Shown: positions 33,414-45,044, counted from the first letter of the stretch. The stretch: DNA of 64,000 bases from Aquilaria yunnanensis (GCA_039654915.1 CM077593.1:38720501-38784500), one strand, 5' to 3'. The notes: generated by a model from the letters alone, not told the origin. Made by a program: numbers and translations.

Positions 33414-36056
33414 CTAGAATTTTTTCAGGGCGTCTGAATGCCAAGTGTTTTTCAATTCTACGCCTTCGGCGTCGCCAAGCTTGTACACGCCTTTTCGTAC
33501 TTCGGCGAGAACCAGATAAGGTCCTTCCCAATTTGCGCGAAGTACTCCGTGAGATGGCCTTCGGGGTGCAAAGTCGGCCTTTCGGAGAACGAGGTCTCCT
33601 TTTTTGATTTCTTTTGGCCTGGCTTTTAAGTTGATAGCCGCGGCCACTCTTTGCTGGAAAGCTTTTCTTCTCAGCTCGGCTATTTCTCTGTGTTCGGCCA
33701 CAAGGTCGAGCTTAGTTCTCAGACCGAGGTCGTTTCCGCCTTCATCAAATACTTGCACCCGTATTGAAGGCTGAACTATCTCTATTGGGATAATGGCCTC
33801 TGTTCCGAAGACGAGTGAGAAGGGAGTTTCCCCTGTGGCTCTTCGTGGCGTCGTTCGGTAGCTCCACAATACACTTTGGAGTTCTCCTGGCCATTTCCCC
33901 TTGGCTTCCCCAAGTCTCTTTTTCAGGCCATCTTTTATGGTCCTGTTTGATACTTCCACCTGCCCATTGCTTTGGGGGTGAGCTACTGGGGCGAAGTGCA
34001 TCTTTATTCCGAGGTCGCTGATGAATTCCTGGAATCCTTTGTCTATGAACTGGGATCCATTATCAGCTACTAGTACCCTCGGTATGCCAAATCTGCATAC
34101 GATGTTTTTCCATGCGAACTTCTGCACTTCTTTTGCCGAGATAGTTGCTAGTGGTTCTGCCTCTACCCACTTTGAGAAATAGTCCACCGCTACAACGCAG
34201 AATTTCACGCCTCCGGGCGCTGTGGGGAGTGGCCCAATGAGGTCTATACCCCAGACTGCGAAGGGCCAAGGATAGTCTGCCGACGTTACCATTTCCGAGG
34301 GTATCCTCTGGATTTTTGCATGTCTCTGGCAACTACCGCACTTCTGGACGAACTGCCTAGCGTCCTTTCTCAGGGTAGGCCAGAAGTATCCTTGGCGGAG
34401 TATCACTGCTGCAAGGGCATCAGTTCCAATGTGCGAGCCGCACATGCCTTCGTGGACTTCTTCGAGGACCATCTCAGTATCCTTTTCGCCCACACATCTC
34501 TGCAGCGGATTTGCATATCCTTGCCGATATAACTCTTCACCAATCAGGAAGAATCTTCCGGCGCGTCTTCGCAGTCTTGCAGCATTGCCGGCGTCTTCGG
34601 GAAGCTCATTCTCTGCGAGGTATCTCTTTATGGGGTCCTTCCACCCCATTCCCGAGATCGTTACGCTTAGCACGGAGATGCTTGGATGGTCTAGCACCTC
34701 GGTGTATGTTTTGGACTTCGCTAAGCAATCTGCCTCAGTGTTATTCCGCCGGGGTACATTTTTGATCCGCACGGCGTCAAACTCTTGGATGAGTTTTCTT
34801 ACCAGCTCGTGGTATTTTGCCAAGATTGGGTCCTTCGCCCCATAATCTCCTGCCGTCTGCCGAACTACCAGCTGGGAATCGCTGTGAGCCCTTAAGTTTC
34901 TCACGCCAATCTTTCTGGCCAAGCGTAATCCCGCTATGAGGGCTTCATACTCAGCCACATTATTGGTGACGTTGAAGCTGAACTTGATAGCCTTCATCAC
35001 CTCTAGGCCTTCGGGTCCTCTGATAACTATTCCAGCTCCCTGGTGTTCGGACCCCGAGGCTCCGTCAACATGCAAGGTCCATTCTGGCTCACCTTCTTTC
35101 GGATCTGAGTGGTTCTCCTCAGTGGTGGGTATTTCGGCGATAAAATCTGCCAATGCTTGGGCTTTTATGGCCTTCCGAGGCTCATACGTGATTTCGTGTT
35201 CGCCAAGCTCTATGCACCACTTGGAGAGCCTTCCCGAATGATCAACTCTCTTCATAACATCCCGTAGTGGTAGACTACTTCGGACGATGATGGGGTGAGC
35301 CTGGAAATATGGTCGCAGTCTTCTTCCTGCAAGCACCAAGGCGTATATAGCTTTTTGAAGCAAAGGGTACCTGACTTCGGCGCCATGCAGGGACTTGCTG
35401 ACGTAGTAGACCGGCCATTGTTTCGGCCCTTCTTCTTTTATCAGGACCGAGCTCACAGCCTTTTCTGTGATGGCGAGGTACAGTACGAGGGGTTCTCCCA
35501 CCCGAGGTTGTCGCAGAGTCGGCAGGCTGGCCAGGTAGACTTTGAGTTCTTCCCAGGCCTTTTGGCAATCTTCATCCCAGGGATGATTGTTTCTTCCGAG
35601 GTCGCCTTCCATCTTTGCTGCCTTTGTGAGGACTTTGAAGAAAGGTCTACACCTATCTCCGTACCTGGAAATAAACCTGCTCAGAGAGGTTATTCTTCCG
35701 GTTAGTCTCTGCACGTCTTTAACTGTGGCAGGAGTTCGGAACTCAAGCAGAGCCTTAATCTTCTCAGGATTGGCGTCGATGCCTCTTTCGGATACCATGT
35801 ACCCAAGGAATTTTCCCGACGTCACCCCGAAGATACACTTCTCGGGGTTAAGGCGAATCCTGAAGGCTCTGAGCTTTTGGAAGGTTTCCTCCAAATCTGC
35901 AACGTGGTAGCCGGGCGGCTTGCTTTTTACTATCATATCATCAACATATACTTCCATGTTTCTCCCCATTTGGTCTTTAAAGACCTTGTTCATCAGTCTC
36001 TGGTAGGTGGCTCCTGCATTTTTCAGCCCGAAGGGCATTCTGATGTAGCAGTACGT
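33414..36056 (-). pseudogene. Element C pol: RT C-terminal part, dual RNase H, integrase
   Basis: An 874-codon frame follows the single stop in RT. It starts near MPFGLKNAGATYQRL and includes YVDDMIVKS, the thumb and the gypsy RNase H. The second RNase H follows (WTLHVDGASGS, NVAEYEALIAGL, AHSDSQLVV, NNTEADCLAK), then the integrase. The integrase has the zinc region (EVHEGMCGSHIG, KCGSCQRHAK), D-D-E residues in WGIDLIG, VADNGSQF and NGQVEVSNRT, and NWEGPYLV near the end. The frame ends LKKF at 33414, two codons shorter than B. The dual RNase H is diagnostic for Tat. Confidence 0.93.
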
Positions 36057-38705
36057 TCATCCCTCGGTGATGAAGGCAGTTTTTTCTTCATCTTCGGGGT
36101 CCATCCTTATCTGATGGTAGCCGCTGAAGGCATCTAGGAAGCTCAGGAGCCCGTATTCGGCCGTTGAATCTACCAGTTGATCTATTGGCGGGAGGGGAAA
36201 TGAGTCTTTCGGGCAAGCATCGTTCAAGTTTCTGAAATCAATGCACATCCGGAGTTTGCTGCTACCTTCTTTTGTGGCAATGACCACGTTGCTTAACCAT
36301 TCGGGGTATTTTACCTCCCTGATAACTTCAGCATCCAATAGGCGCTGGACTTCGGTTTTCACGAAGTTGCTTTTGTGGGCTGAGATGCTTCGTTTCTTTT
36401 GCCTGATAGGTTTTGCTTCCGGGCTTACTTTGAGGCTGTGCTGTATTATGCCAGGGTTCACTCCTGGCATGTCTTTCGGCGAGTAGGCAAACAGATCTTT
36501 ATTTTTTAGCAGAAAGGATACAAGATTTTCCTTATCACCATTGGCCAAGCTCTTCCCTATTCGGGTAGATTGTCCTGGGACAAGATCTACTGCTTCCGTT
36601 TCTGCTTCTGCGGGATCTCCTTTTTTGCCTTTCTCCTGCGCCTTTGCCTCCACCGTTTGTGTAGAGCTGTTTGCCGGAGCCTTTCGTGTTTTTACAAACA
36701 CCTTTCTTACCTCGGCTTCGTCGATGAAGACCTCTGCATCTCCATCCTTGGTGGCGAATGTGACAGTCAAGTACTTCACATCGGGGCGAATGTGCAGGTT
36801 TCCCTGAGTCTGCCTTCCAAGGATGGCGTTGTACGAAGACGGGACGTCCATGACGATGAATCTTGCCATTGTGGACGCGTACAACTCAGCTGCTCCGTCT
36901 ACCGAAGTGCCTTTCATCATCAAAGGGAGGTCGATCCATCCAAGGACGGGTAGTTCGGATGGCCCAACGCCGAAGGTGGGCGTGGTGACAGGTTTCAGCT
37001 CGCTGCTGGAGATGCCCAAGCTCGGCAGTAAGTGCGAGAATAGGACGTCAGCATTTGAGCCATCATCAAGCAACACTCTCTTGACGTCCCAGTTCCCTAT
37101 TCTCGCCATTATCAGCAGCGGGTCGTCGTGGGGGAAGACGACAGTGGAGCCATCTTTGCGAGCCAATTTCTTTGATGGACTTTGATACTCCATAACCGCA
37201 ATTTCTCTGGCCTTCCGCTTTCTTTCCGAGGATGGGAGCCCCGTGGTGATGGTTTGGATGACCCCTACTGGAGGTGGAAGGCGCCTTTTTGGACTTCTGT
37301 TTCTCCGCCTGTCGGAGTCATAGTCCTCGTTTTCGGCCCTCTCTTCCTCCTCTTTTCTGCCTTTTGGGGAGGGCATCCGCAGGTACTTGCGAAGTTGGCC
37401 CTGTTTGATCAGCGACTCTATGTACTTCTTCAGCTGGAAGCAGTCATTGGTGTCATGACCGTGGTCGCGATGAAACTGGCAGAACTTCTTGGCATTCTTC
37501 TTATTATCGGCGGCCATGGCCTTTGGCCGCCGAATCTGCGTCCCTTGCCTTTCCAGCGCCATGAGAATGTTGGTCCGTGTCGTGCTCAAGGGTGTGAAAC
37601 TTTGAGGTTTCTTTCCTCGCATTCGCCGTGGTCGACCTGTATGTTCAGAAAGATGCCGAGCTTGCTGGCTGGACCCTTCGGCGCGGTGATGATCAGACTT
37701 CGGCCCCGCCATCCTCAATTCCTCGGCTGTCATGTGCTGCTCTGCCCTTCGGTAAAATTCTCCGAGGGTCTCCGGGGGGTCCTTTGAGAACTCGTAGAAC
37801 AGCTGTGAGTCACGCCGAAGGCCCCGTGTCATAGCGAGGATGCGGATTTCGGGCCGGAAGTCCGGGACGCTGAGTGCTTCCCTGTTGAATCGTTCGACAT
37901 AGTCTCGGATCGTCTCTCCGTTTCTCTGCTCTATGTCGAACATCTGTACAGGCATTTTGGCCGTCGGCCTGCTCCCAATGAACTGCTGGGTAAAGGCTGT
38001 GGACAACTCCTGAAACTCAGTGATAGTCCCTGGGGGCAACGAATTGTACCATGCTGTTGCTGGGCCCGTGAGGGTGACTTCAAAACATTTGCACATGGTA
38101 GCGTCATCAGCTCCGTGCATTATCATGCTCCGCCTGTACTTCGTCAGATGGGCCTGTGGATCAGTCCGGCCATCATAGATCTCTAGCCTAGGCACTCTGA
38201 AGTCGCCTGGCATAGCTGCCTCAACGACGGTGCAAATAAACGGGGAGTCATCTTCGCATAACGCCCCCGACAGCCTGTCCCAAACGGGTTTTCTGGTCAC
38301 TTGTTTCTCCACTCTGTCCAGCCGTGCCAATATCCTTTCCATAAGCGCAGTGGCGCTAGGACCATTTTCGCGGGAGGGAGATCGCCGGCGCCTTTTCGGG
38401 GAGCGAGTTCGGCGCGGAGGGGTCAGGGCCCTCGCCTCGGGCGACGAACTGCTTCGCTGTGAGACTCTCGGTCGCTTGGACCCGGTTTGTCCCACAGGCC
38501 GTTTCCCGAGGGCTATATCTTCTGTGGATGATTCTCCGCGAGGATCTCCACTTTCTGAACTGCGGTGTGTAGACTTGGGGCTTCTCTCCCGAGGGCGTGT
38601 TGATGAGGAGGGTTTCTGGGCCTGTGACTGCTGTGGCCATCTTCGGTCGATCTGCTGAGTCATTTCAGCAACGACCGAGCGCTGAAAGTCCCTCAAGAAG
38701 CTCAT
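36057..38705 (-). pseudogene. Element C gag, protease and RT N-terminal part
   Basis: An 882-codon frame from MSFLRDFQRS. Residues 40-115 are rich in Ser, Arg and Pro. About 165-290 is the Retrotrans_gag domain. C409-C422 (CQFHRDHGHDTNDC) is the zinc-knuckle-like motif. LLDDGSNADVLF near 545-556 is the protease active site. RT begins near 740 and reaches LLSFLDAFSGYHQIRM at 853-868. The frame ends at TGA (36057-36059), where B has GGA. Upstream, TAG at 38844-38846 closes the extension into the LTR that is open in A and B, which suggests MSFL as a usable start. With the one stop reverted in thought, gag-pol would be a single frame without frameshift. Confidence 0.93.
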
Positions 38706-38856
38706 GGTGATTACCAGAGGGCGGTCCTCCTCGGGCGTAGAAGTCTCTGGGAGTGTCTGCTCAGCAGCCGGTTGTATCTCAGGCGCGGACGAGGACCTTG
38801 GGAGTCCCTTGTCCTTAGAACGCCGAGTCTCAACGACGGCAATCTACGAGCGGGTT

Positions 38857-38872
38857 CCCACAGACGGCGCCA
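38857..38872 (-). promoter_or_regulatory. Primer-binding site of element C
   Basis: TGGCGCCGTCTGTGGG on the minus strand, two bases inside the 5' LTR border. Confidence 0.72.
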
Positions 38873-38874
38873 AA

Positions 38875-39741
38875 TGATGGCCCAAGGCCTCATCGTTGTG
38901 AGTCATGATGACTGTTGAGGAGACTTCTAGGAGGAAGAACGCCTGGAAGGTGTATCGCCCCAAGGAGAGTACCTGAAAAGCTGGTAAACAGGGTTAGGAG
39001 GCCCCCGGAGTGTTTTTCCGGGGGGGGAGCCTCCGACGCCCAAGTCAGTGGTGGCCGGAAGAAGGAGAAAGTCACTAGCTCAAAGAGAAAGGCAGAAAAG
39101 TCTCGCCTGGTATTTTCTCAGAGTGTGGGAGCTGTATATCCGGCCTGCCAACCTCCTGTCAAGTATTTATTTCCTGTATATATAGGAATACCTAGCCCGT
39201 TCAGATCATGACACGTGTGCGGTCGGATGCTCCTGAACGTCTGGGCGTAGGGGACAGATAGTTGGTAACTAGATGGCCTCGAGCCTTGTGCTGAGACGGG
39301 CGATGATATGATTCTGATGGCGTCTGCGCGTCAGGGCGACTTTTTACGTCTGTGGTGGGACGTGTCAGAGGCTTCCTTAAATGCTTCCTTAAATGAGCCT
39401 GCCGTACTCCCGAGGTCCCTGGGCGAGGTCGTCCTCTAGTTCGGACAGAGCCTCTTCGGGAAGCCTACCCTCAGTTCGGGGGTTCCCAGTTCCAGGGGGT
39501 TCCGCCTTCGGGGATATCATATTCGGGCAGCAATGTCTGGTGCCACTTTTCCGAAGGCGCGTTGTTCACAACCTTGGGGGGCGAATGGAGTCCTCAAGTT
39601 TTACTGGCGTGCCGAGGCTCAGAGCTCTCAGGCTATCTCCCGAGGTGCATGATTCCACCTATTCCCGGGAAGCACCAGTTCTTCTGGCCGTTGTTGTGGC
39701 AGGGTATTCGGCCAGATTGAGGCGACAGCCTTTGGCTATCA
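38875..39741 (-). repeat. 5' LTR of element C
   Basis: 867 bp, followed by the cttcc duplication. The U5 end encodes MTHNDEALGHH. Confidence 0.97.
39177..39185 (-). promoter_or_regulatory. TATA box in the 5' LTR of element C
   Basis: The minus strand reads CTATATATA here, roughly 560 bp into the LTR. The same motif is at 28899-28907 in the 3' LTR and is weakened in A. It is a plausible gag-pol promoter element. Confidence 0.55.
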
Positions 39742-39746
39742 CTTCC

Positions 39747-40705
39747 TTAGTTGGAAGCAGTCTTCAATGTCATGGCCATGATCTCGGTGGAATTGGCAGA
39801 ACTTCTTCATGTTCTTCTTATTTTCTGAAGTCATGGCCTTTGGCCTTGGAACTGTAGTCCCTTGCCTTTCTAAGGCCATAAGAATGCTGGCCCTCGTGGC
39901 GTTCAGGGGAGTGAACGTCATTGGCCTCTCACCCCTTTGTTTTCGAGGCCTTCCTCCAACCTCATTCTGGTGACGAGGCTGGTGGCTTAGTCCTTTGGGC
40001 CAAGGGTGTTCCGCCTTAGGTCCTCCCATTCTAAGTTCTTCAACCGTCATATGCTGTTCGACCCTTCTATAGAACTCCCCGAGAGTGTCTGTGGGGTCCT
40101 TGGAGAACTCATAAAAGAGTTAGGAGTCTCTCTGAAGTCCTCTTATCATTGCGAGGATGTGAATCTCGGGCCAAAAGTCGGGCACATTTAGTGCTTTTCG
40201 GTTGAACCTTTCGATGTAGTCGCGAATGGTTTCCCCACTTCACTGCGCTATGTCAAACATCCGTACCGGCATCTTGGCTGTTGGCCTGCTGCCAATGAAC
40301 TATTGGGTGAAGGCAGTAGACAGCTCCTGGAAACTCAGCAAGGTCCCGTGGGCGAGGGAGTTATACCATGCCATTGCTGGACCGGAGAGGGTCACCTCGA
40401 AACATTTACAGAGGGTAGCATCATCTGCGCCGTGGAGCACCATGCTTCGCTTGTACTTTGTCAGGTGTGCTTCAGGGTCACTACGCCCATCGTAGGTTTC
40501 CAAGTGTGGCACCCTGAAGTCACTAGGCATGGGCACCTCCACCACTTCCCGTACAAAGGGTGACTCTTCTTCGGTATAAGTGTCGAACAATCTTGACCAA
40601 ACTGGCTTTCAGGAGATCTGCCTCTGAACCTTTTCCAGTCTTCCAAGGATCTTCTCCATGAGGGTAGCTGTGATAGCTTCCCCTTCCTGCCTGGTGGTCG
40701 CCGGC
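39747..40705 (-). pseudogene. Element G gag N-terminal part
   Basis: Minus-strand frames encode the gag domain (40300-40590: DFRVPHLETYDGRSDPEAHL, LSGPAMAWYNSL) and the zinc-knuckle-like CQFHRDHGHDIEDC near 39760. A TGA near 40610 and other breaks interrupt it. Compared with A, the Ser/Arg-rich N-terminal region of about 170 residues is absent: the LTR-encoded MSPDEDAAGHQ is followed within a few codons by ATLMEKILGRLE. The original PBS is not recognisable at the LTR border. Confidence 0.85.
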
Positions 40706-41508
40706 TGATGCCCAGCAGCATCTTCGTCGGGTGACATTATGACTTCGGGAAGGACTTCCTGAGAGGGAGGACGTCTGGAGTAAAGGTTTCCCAGAGGAGT
40801 GAGGAGCCTCTAACGCCCAAGTCCGTGTTCTGAGGGGAGATAGAGGAAAAGCACTAAGAGGCTGGGTGGTCTTGCCTGTTCATGTTTTCTCAGGGAGAGG
40901 GGGCCGGATCCTTTTCCAGGGCCTGTTTCCTGGTATTTATAGGGCTGCCCAGTACGTTCAGGTAGTGACACGTGTTTAGTTTTATGCGATCTGTACTTCT
41001 GGGCGTAGGGGACAGGTAGCCGTTTGTAGGCTCCTCGGATCTGGGACCGAGACAGGTTGTGACAAGACTTGGATGGCGTCGGCGTGTCAGTCCACTCTTT
41101 GAGGTGGCATGTAGCGCATGTGGGCGACATGTCAGAGACTCCTTAAATGCTCATGTTGTACCCCCGAGGTCCTTTGGGCGAGGCCGTCCTTTGTTACGGA
41201 CGCCCCTCTTCAGGAATTATGCCCGTAGTTCGCGGAGTTCCCTGGTTTAGGGGTTCCGCCTTCGAGAGATTCTTTCCTGCTTGAAATAGTTGGTTCTTCA
41301 TCCCCGAAGGTGATCCATTTGGTCCCCCGAGGGAGCCGGTAACATCCTTGAAATTCCTGACGTACTAGCCGAAGTCCCGAGTTTGAGGTGTTTGACTTCG
41401 CTCCTTCCGAGGTCAGTGATAGCGCCTCTTTTGGATGACGTCAGGCTTCCCGACCACACTATTGGCAGGAAGTATGTACTGAGAGAGGCAATAGCCCTTC
41501 GGCTATCA
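40706..41508 (-). repeat. LTR shared by elements G (5' LTR) and D (3' LTR), 803 bp
   Basis: Plus strand TGATGCCC to GGCTATCA. On the left, gag of G starts as after a 5' LTR; on the right are the polypurine tract and aORF promoter as after a 3' LTR. It is clearly diverged from the A/B/C LTRs but keeps the ends and the U5-encoded M-SPDEDAAGH. One LTR serving two internal regions indicates recombination between elements. Confidence 0.8.
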
Positions 41509-41523
41509 CAGGCCCCCCTTCAG
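41509..41523 (-). promoter_or_regulatory. Polypurine tract of element D
   Basis: The minus strand reads CTGAAGGGGGGCCTG next to the LTR. Confidence 0.75.
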
Positions 41524-41917
41524 AAAGCCGAAGTGTCAGCTTTCGGAGGGTGTCATTCGAGGCCTTGGGTGTAATACCTGTGCCGAAGATGTACCTTTTG
41601 TCCAAAGACATAGGCTGTTCGACCATAGCCTATCTTTTGGTGTCTTCGAGGTAACCCACTTCTTTCCTTTCGCAGGTTTGTGCAACGTCGCGTCTCGTAA
41701 CCAGGCGTGTCAGTCTGGAGTAGTGCACCCAGGGTTTAGGGGTGTCAGAAGGTGTGTCCCTCTTTTGGCGCGACGGATGACACGTTGCATGCTTGTCATT
41801 GGAAGGGACTGCATCGGTTTATGGCAGGCGCGCCTTTTTATGCACCGAGAGCAGTTATGGCGTCTGTTCACCTTCATGGAGTACTTATGACGCCGGCTCG
41901 CCTATCCTCCCTCGGCC

Positions 41918-41926
41918 TATATATGG
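41918..41926 (+). promoter_or_regulatory. aORF TATA box of element D
   Basis: TATATATGG in the same context (CCTAT..CCATTCCATCATAAG-like flank) as the TATAAATAG of A, B and C, 257 bp before the ATG. The conservation in a diverged copy supports function. Confidence 0.6.
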
Positions 41927-42183
41927 CCTATTCCATCATAAGCTCCTTTTGTTCTGCTTTTGCTCTTCCCTTACTCATAACTGTTTTCACGTTTTTCCGG
42001 GCAGTGCTTTTTCTTAGGCGATTTTCGGCCACCTTTTATGACGGCGACTCCAAACCCAGACTTTGGCAAAACGTTTGGAGGGTTTTGACTTTCAAAATTC
42101 TTTGATTTTCTGTGCTCTTCTGCTTTTCTGAAAGCTTTCCCGGCGTCAGTTTTTCATCCCCCGAAGTCCTTTTTTCTTCAAAA

Positions 42184-44623
42184 ATGTCTTCGCCAACTCC
42201 TCTTATGACTGTTTCCCCTCTTCCAGAAAGCTGGCAACCCCTTTTCCACCATCCCTACTACTCCTCTTCAGAAAAATTGGAGAAGTGGAAGAAAAAATTC
42301 TTTCTTTCTTCTTATGCCACCACCAGACTTCCTAGCTCCCAAACATTCAGTTTCATGAACCGCAAGGACGAGGTTACCATTTTTCGTGCCCAACTGAAGC
42401 CCGAACTTCAGTACCCTCCTTCGAAGGTGATTTGTGACTTTTGCCAATTTCATGGCACTGCCATAAATCAACTTCCCCTGAACTTGTACTGCTATTTCAA
42501 CGCCTTCCTTTGCATGTGTGGCATTTTCAAAATAGAACCCCATTTCATTCCTTTTATGCAGTACTATAAGCTTTACGCGGTCCCGAAGGGTGGCTTTTAC
42601 TTTATGCTACCTTGGGGATTAGGGAGCAAAAAGTATATGTTCACTTTCACCACTAAGGACAGCTGGTGAGGGTGGCGAAGGAAATTCTTTTTTCTGAAGA
42701 TGGAGGAGGACTGGTCGTACATTCCGACCAAGTGGGCTCGGGGAAAGCTGGAGACAGATGTTGTAGACCCGAAGAGGCTGCTGACTCCTGAGTTGGCGGC
42801 CAGATTCACGGACTTCGACAAATGGATCCGAGCAGTCTCCGACTGGGATTCCGAGGTCCCTTCACGCTCCCTCTACCCCTTCCCCATCATGTGGAAACTG
42901 ATGACTGAGGAGGTCCTTCGAGAGCTAGGGGTAGTGAAGGAGCACGAGACAGACCTCGAGATGCCGGCTCCAGCCATCGCAGGGAAAGACTCCTGGCTGG
43001 TAAGACTCCTTCGGAAGGAGGTTACTTACGAGACCTTTTGTGAGCGTAAGTTATCTCAAAATTTTTTAGTTACAGATACATCTTAGACTCACAGTGATGT
43101 TTTCCTTCTATTTCAGAGATGGGAGACTAGTCCGCTGCTTACTACAAGGCGCTCTTCCTCGATCAAGCCGATAAGGGGGAGCAAACAAAGAAGGCCGTCT
43201 CCCGAAGGCGAAAATCGTCTGGGGCCGGGCCATCCTATGCAAAATGGGTGAAGAAAGATGTGCCTCCTCCTCACCCAGAAATTCCCGAGGAGGCACGCGA
43301 AGAGCCTGACACCGCTGTTGCCCCGCCGACCGAGGTTGCCGCTAACGCCCTTTCTCGGAGTCCCACTTCCACGGTGGCTCTTCTGGACGCCTTGGTGGAA
43401 GTCCCTTCTGCCGAGGAGCACCGCAAGAGCAAAGGCAAGGAAATCTCTGCCGAGGGCATCCGGGACTCCGGCGATGAAGTTGCCGAGGTGTCGCCAGGTT
43501 TCTTTTTTAGACAAGCTGTAGTGTCTTTATTTTTTGAACTTTTAGGATTGCTTGCCTTAACAAGCTTCTTGTCTTGCCGTGTAGATGAGGTACCATCTTC
43601 GGCATGGGTGGCTGATCACGCCCGAAAACGGGCCCTTTGGGATTCCCATATCCCAAAGGGGAAGGTCCCGAGGGAGCCTTTCTGGTCGTTTACGGAGGAC
43701 ATGAACTTGTACTCCGGCGACTGCCAGCAAATGGCCAACCAAATTTCAAAGAGGATCCTCACCGAGGCCTCCTTCAAGGCTATTTCCGAGGCATGCCCGG
43801 AGGAAGAGTCCCTTGCTGCAAAAGTCTCCGAGCACGCTGCCCAGGTATATTTCAGGCCTTTGTCTTTTCCTTTTGATTTCTTCTAAGTGCTTGGCTCATT
43901 TTTTGCCTTACTGACTTTTTTCTTACTTCTTTGCAGCTGTTGGGGTACACCGGCCTCCTCAGGGTTCGAACAGCAAAGCAAGCGGCATTCCGAGTCTGGG
44001 CCTTAGACTGTGTGGAGAAATCCAAGGTCATGTGCTTCGACTTAGTCGCCAAGAATGCGGAGATGGCTCAAGCTGCAAAGAAGGAGGTCGTTGCCGTTCG
44101 GGAGGAGTTATTGAAGGAAAAAGAGGAACTCTTGAAGGACTCCTCCCAAAAGATTTCTAACCTCGGCTCCAAGGTGGTGGAGCTGACTTCGGCAAATGAG
44201 GCATATCAAAAGGAGAAGTCAGAGTCTGAGGCTCTCCTGGCGAAAGTGCATGCTGAGAAGGCCTCGCTCCAAGCCGAGGTCGAGTCTTCGAAGAAGGAGC
44301 CGAAGAAGAAGAAGACGAAGGCACTGAAGAAGGAGATCACCGATCTGGAGAAGGAACTTGACGATTTAGCGATTGAGAAGGAGAAGGCCGTCCAAGCGAC
44401 CAAGGTCGGTTTTCAGGATGGCTTTTGCCTTGCTCGGCATCAAGTTCTGCAGAGGTTCCCAGATCTGGACCTCTCCTTTTTGGCGGCCCTAAACATCCCC
44501 GAGGGGCCTTGATGGTCTTGGTCCAAAATTGAGCACCTCAACTTGCCCTTTCCTCTTCCGACGCCGAAGGTGGTGGAAAAGGATGCAAGACCTGGTGGCT
44601 CCCGAGATGCCGAGATCCCTTAG
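42184..44623 (+). pseudogene. Antisense aORF of element D, four exons, three nonsense codons
   Basis: Exons 42184-43045, 43117-43497, 43585-43844 and 43937-44623 join to 2190 nt (729 aa); intron phases 1, 1 and 0 equal those of A and C although intron sequences differ. Exon 1 carries the PF04195-like domain (EVTIFRAQLKPELQYPP, MQYYKLYAVPKGGFYF). Exon 2 carries a basic patch (KKAVSRRRK). Exon 3 has HARKRALWD and FWSFTEDMN. Exon 4 is a Lys/Glu-rich coiled coil with the conserved FQDGFCLARHQVLQRFPDLDLSFL region. Stops are at 42667-42669, 43128-43130 and 44510-44512. The downstream AATAAA at 44715 is a likely poly(A) signal. Confidence 0.8.
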
Positions 44624-44714
44624 CTCGTCTTAGGGTCCTTTGCCTTCTTTTTCTCTTTTTTTGTACTTTTTCTTTTGGCGAGCTTCCTTCTTTGTAATTA
44701 GATCCATCTCTGTC

Positions 44715-44720
44715 AATAAA
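44715..44720 (+). terminator. Poly(A) signal of the D aORF
   Basis: AATAAA 92 bp after the aORF stop. A and C lack an exact copy. The rest of the 44624-45044 spacer holds one degenerate hairpin unit near 44790 and no gene. Confidence 0.45.
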
Positions 44721-45044
44721 GACTCCTTCTTTCTTTTGTAAAAATTTTTTGGCCAAGTGTTTTGCGCAAGATTTTTCATTTCCCGTTGTCTCGAACACGT
44801 TCGCTCAAGAGACTTTGAAAAATCATATTTACGCTTATCACGCCAATTAGCCTTGGAATCACCCTCACGAAAGTAAATTCCAACTTCAGAGAAGGTTGAT
44901 AACCTTTGTAAATAAATTTTCTTAAACCGTGCTTGGCGACGACCGCTCTGGTGAAAAGAAGCTTTTTGTACATTGCAAAAAATTTTCTAAGAAGCTTTTG
45001 TACTTAGAAATTTTTCTGACTTGTACAATTTTCCCACCAAAATC

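Larger units (their letters stand above)
28597..39741 (-). mobile_element. Complete Tat-lineage element C with antisense aORF (11.1 kb)
   Basis: LTRs are 28597-29463 and 38875-39741 (867 bp each), flanked by cttcc at 28592-28596 and 39742-39746. By eye the LTRs differ at five positions (about 0.6 percent), so this is the most recent dated insertion here. The polypurine tract, aORF promoter, aORF, hairpin array, gag-pol and PBS are all present. Gag-pol has one stop, at 36057. The aORF has one, at 32118. Confidence 0.97.
13717..41508 (-). mobile_element. Old Tat element G, split by F, H (with B) and C
   Basis: G is reconstructed from three minus-strand blocks: pol 13717-16689, gag-protease 27830-28596 and gag 39747-40705, followed by the 5' LTR 40706-41508. 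The blocks join at the cgaag duplication around H and the cttcc duplication around C, and the domain order is then continuous. The integrase C-terminus and the left end lie beyond F and A, outside the window. Many stops and frameshifts show great age. Confidence 0.8.

Noticed and set aside
1..39741. A, B and C as assembly duplicates of one element
   Set aside because: B and C each have their own target duplication, and A, B and C differ by private stops, indels and the aORF deletion.
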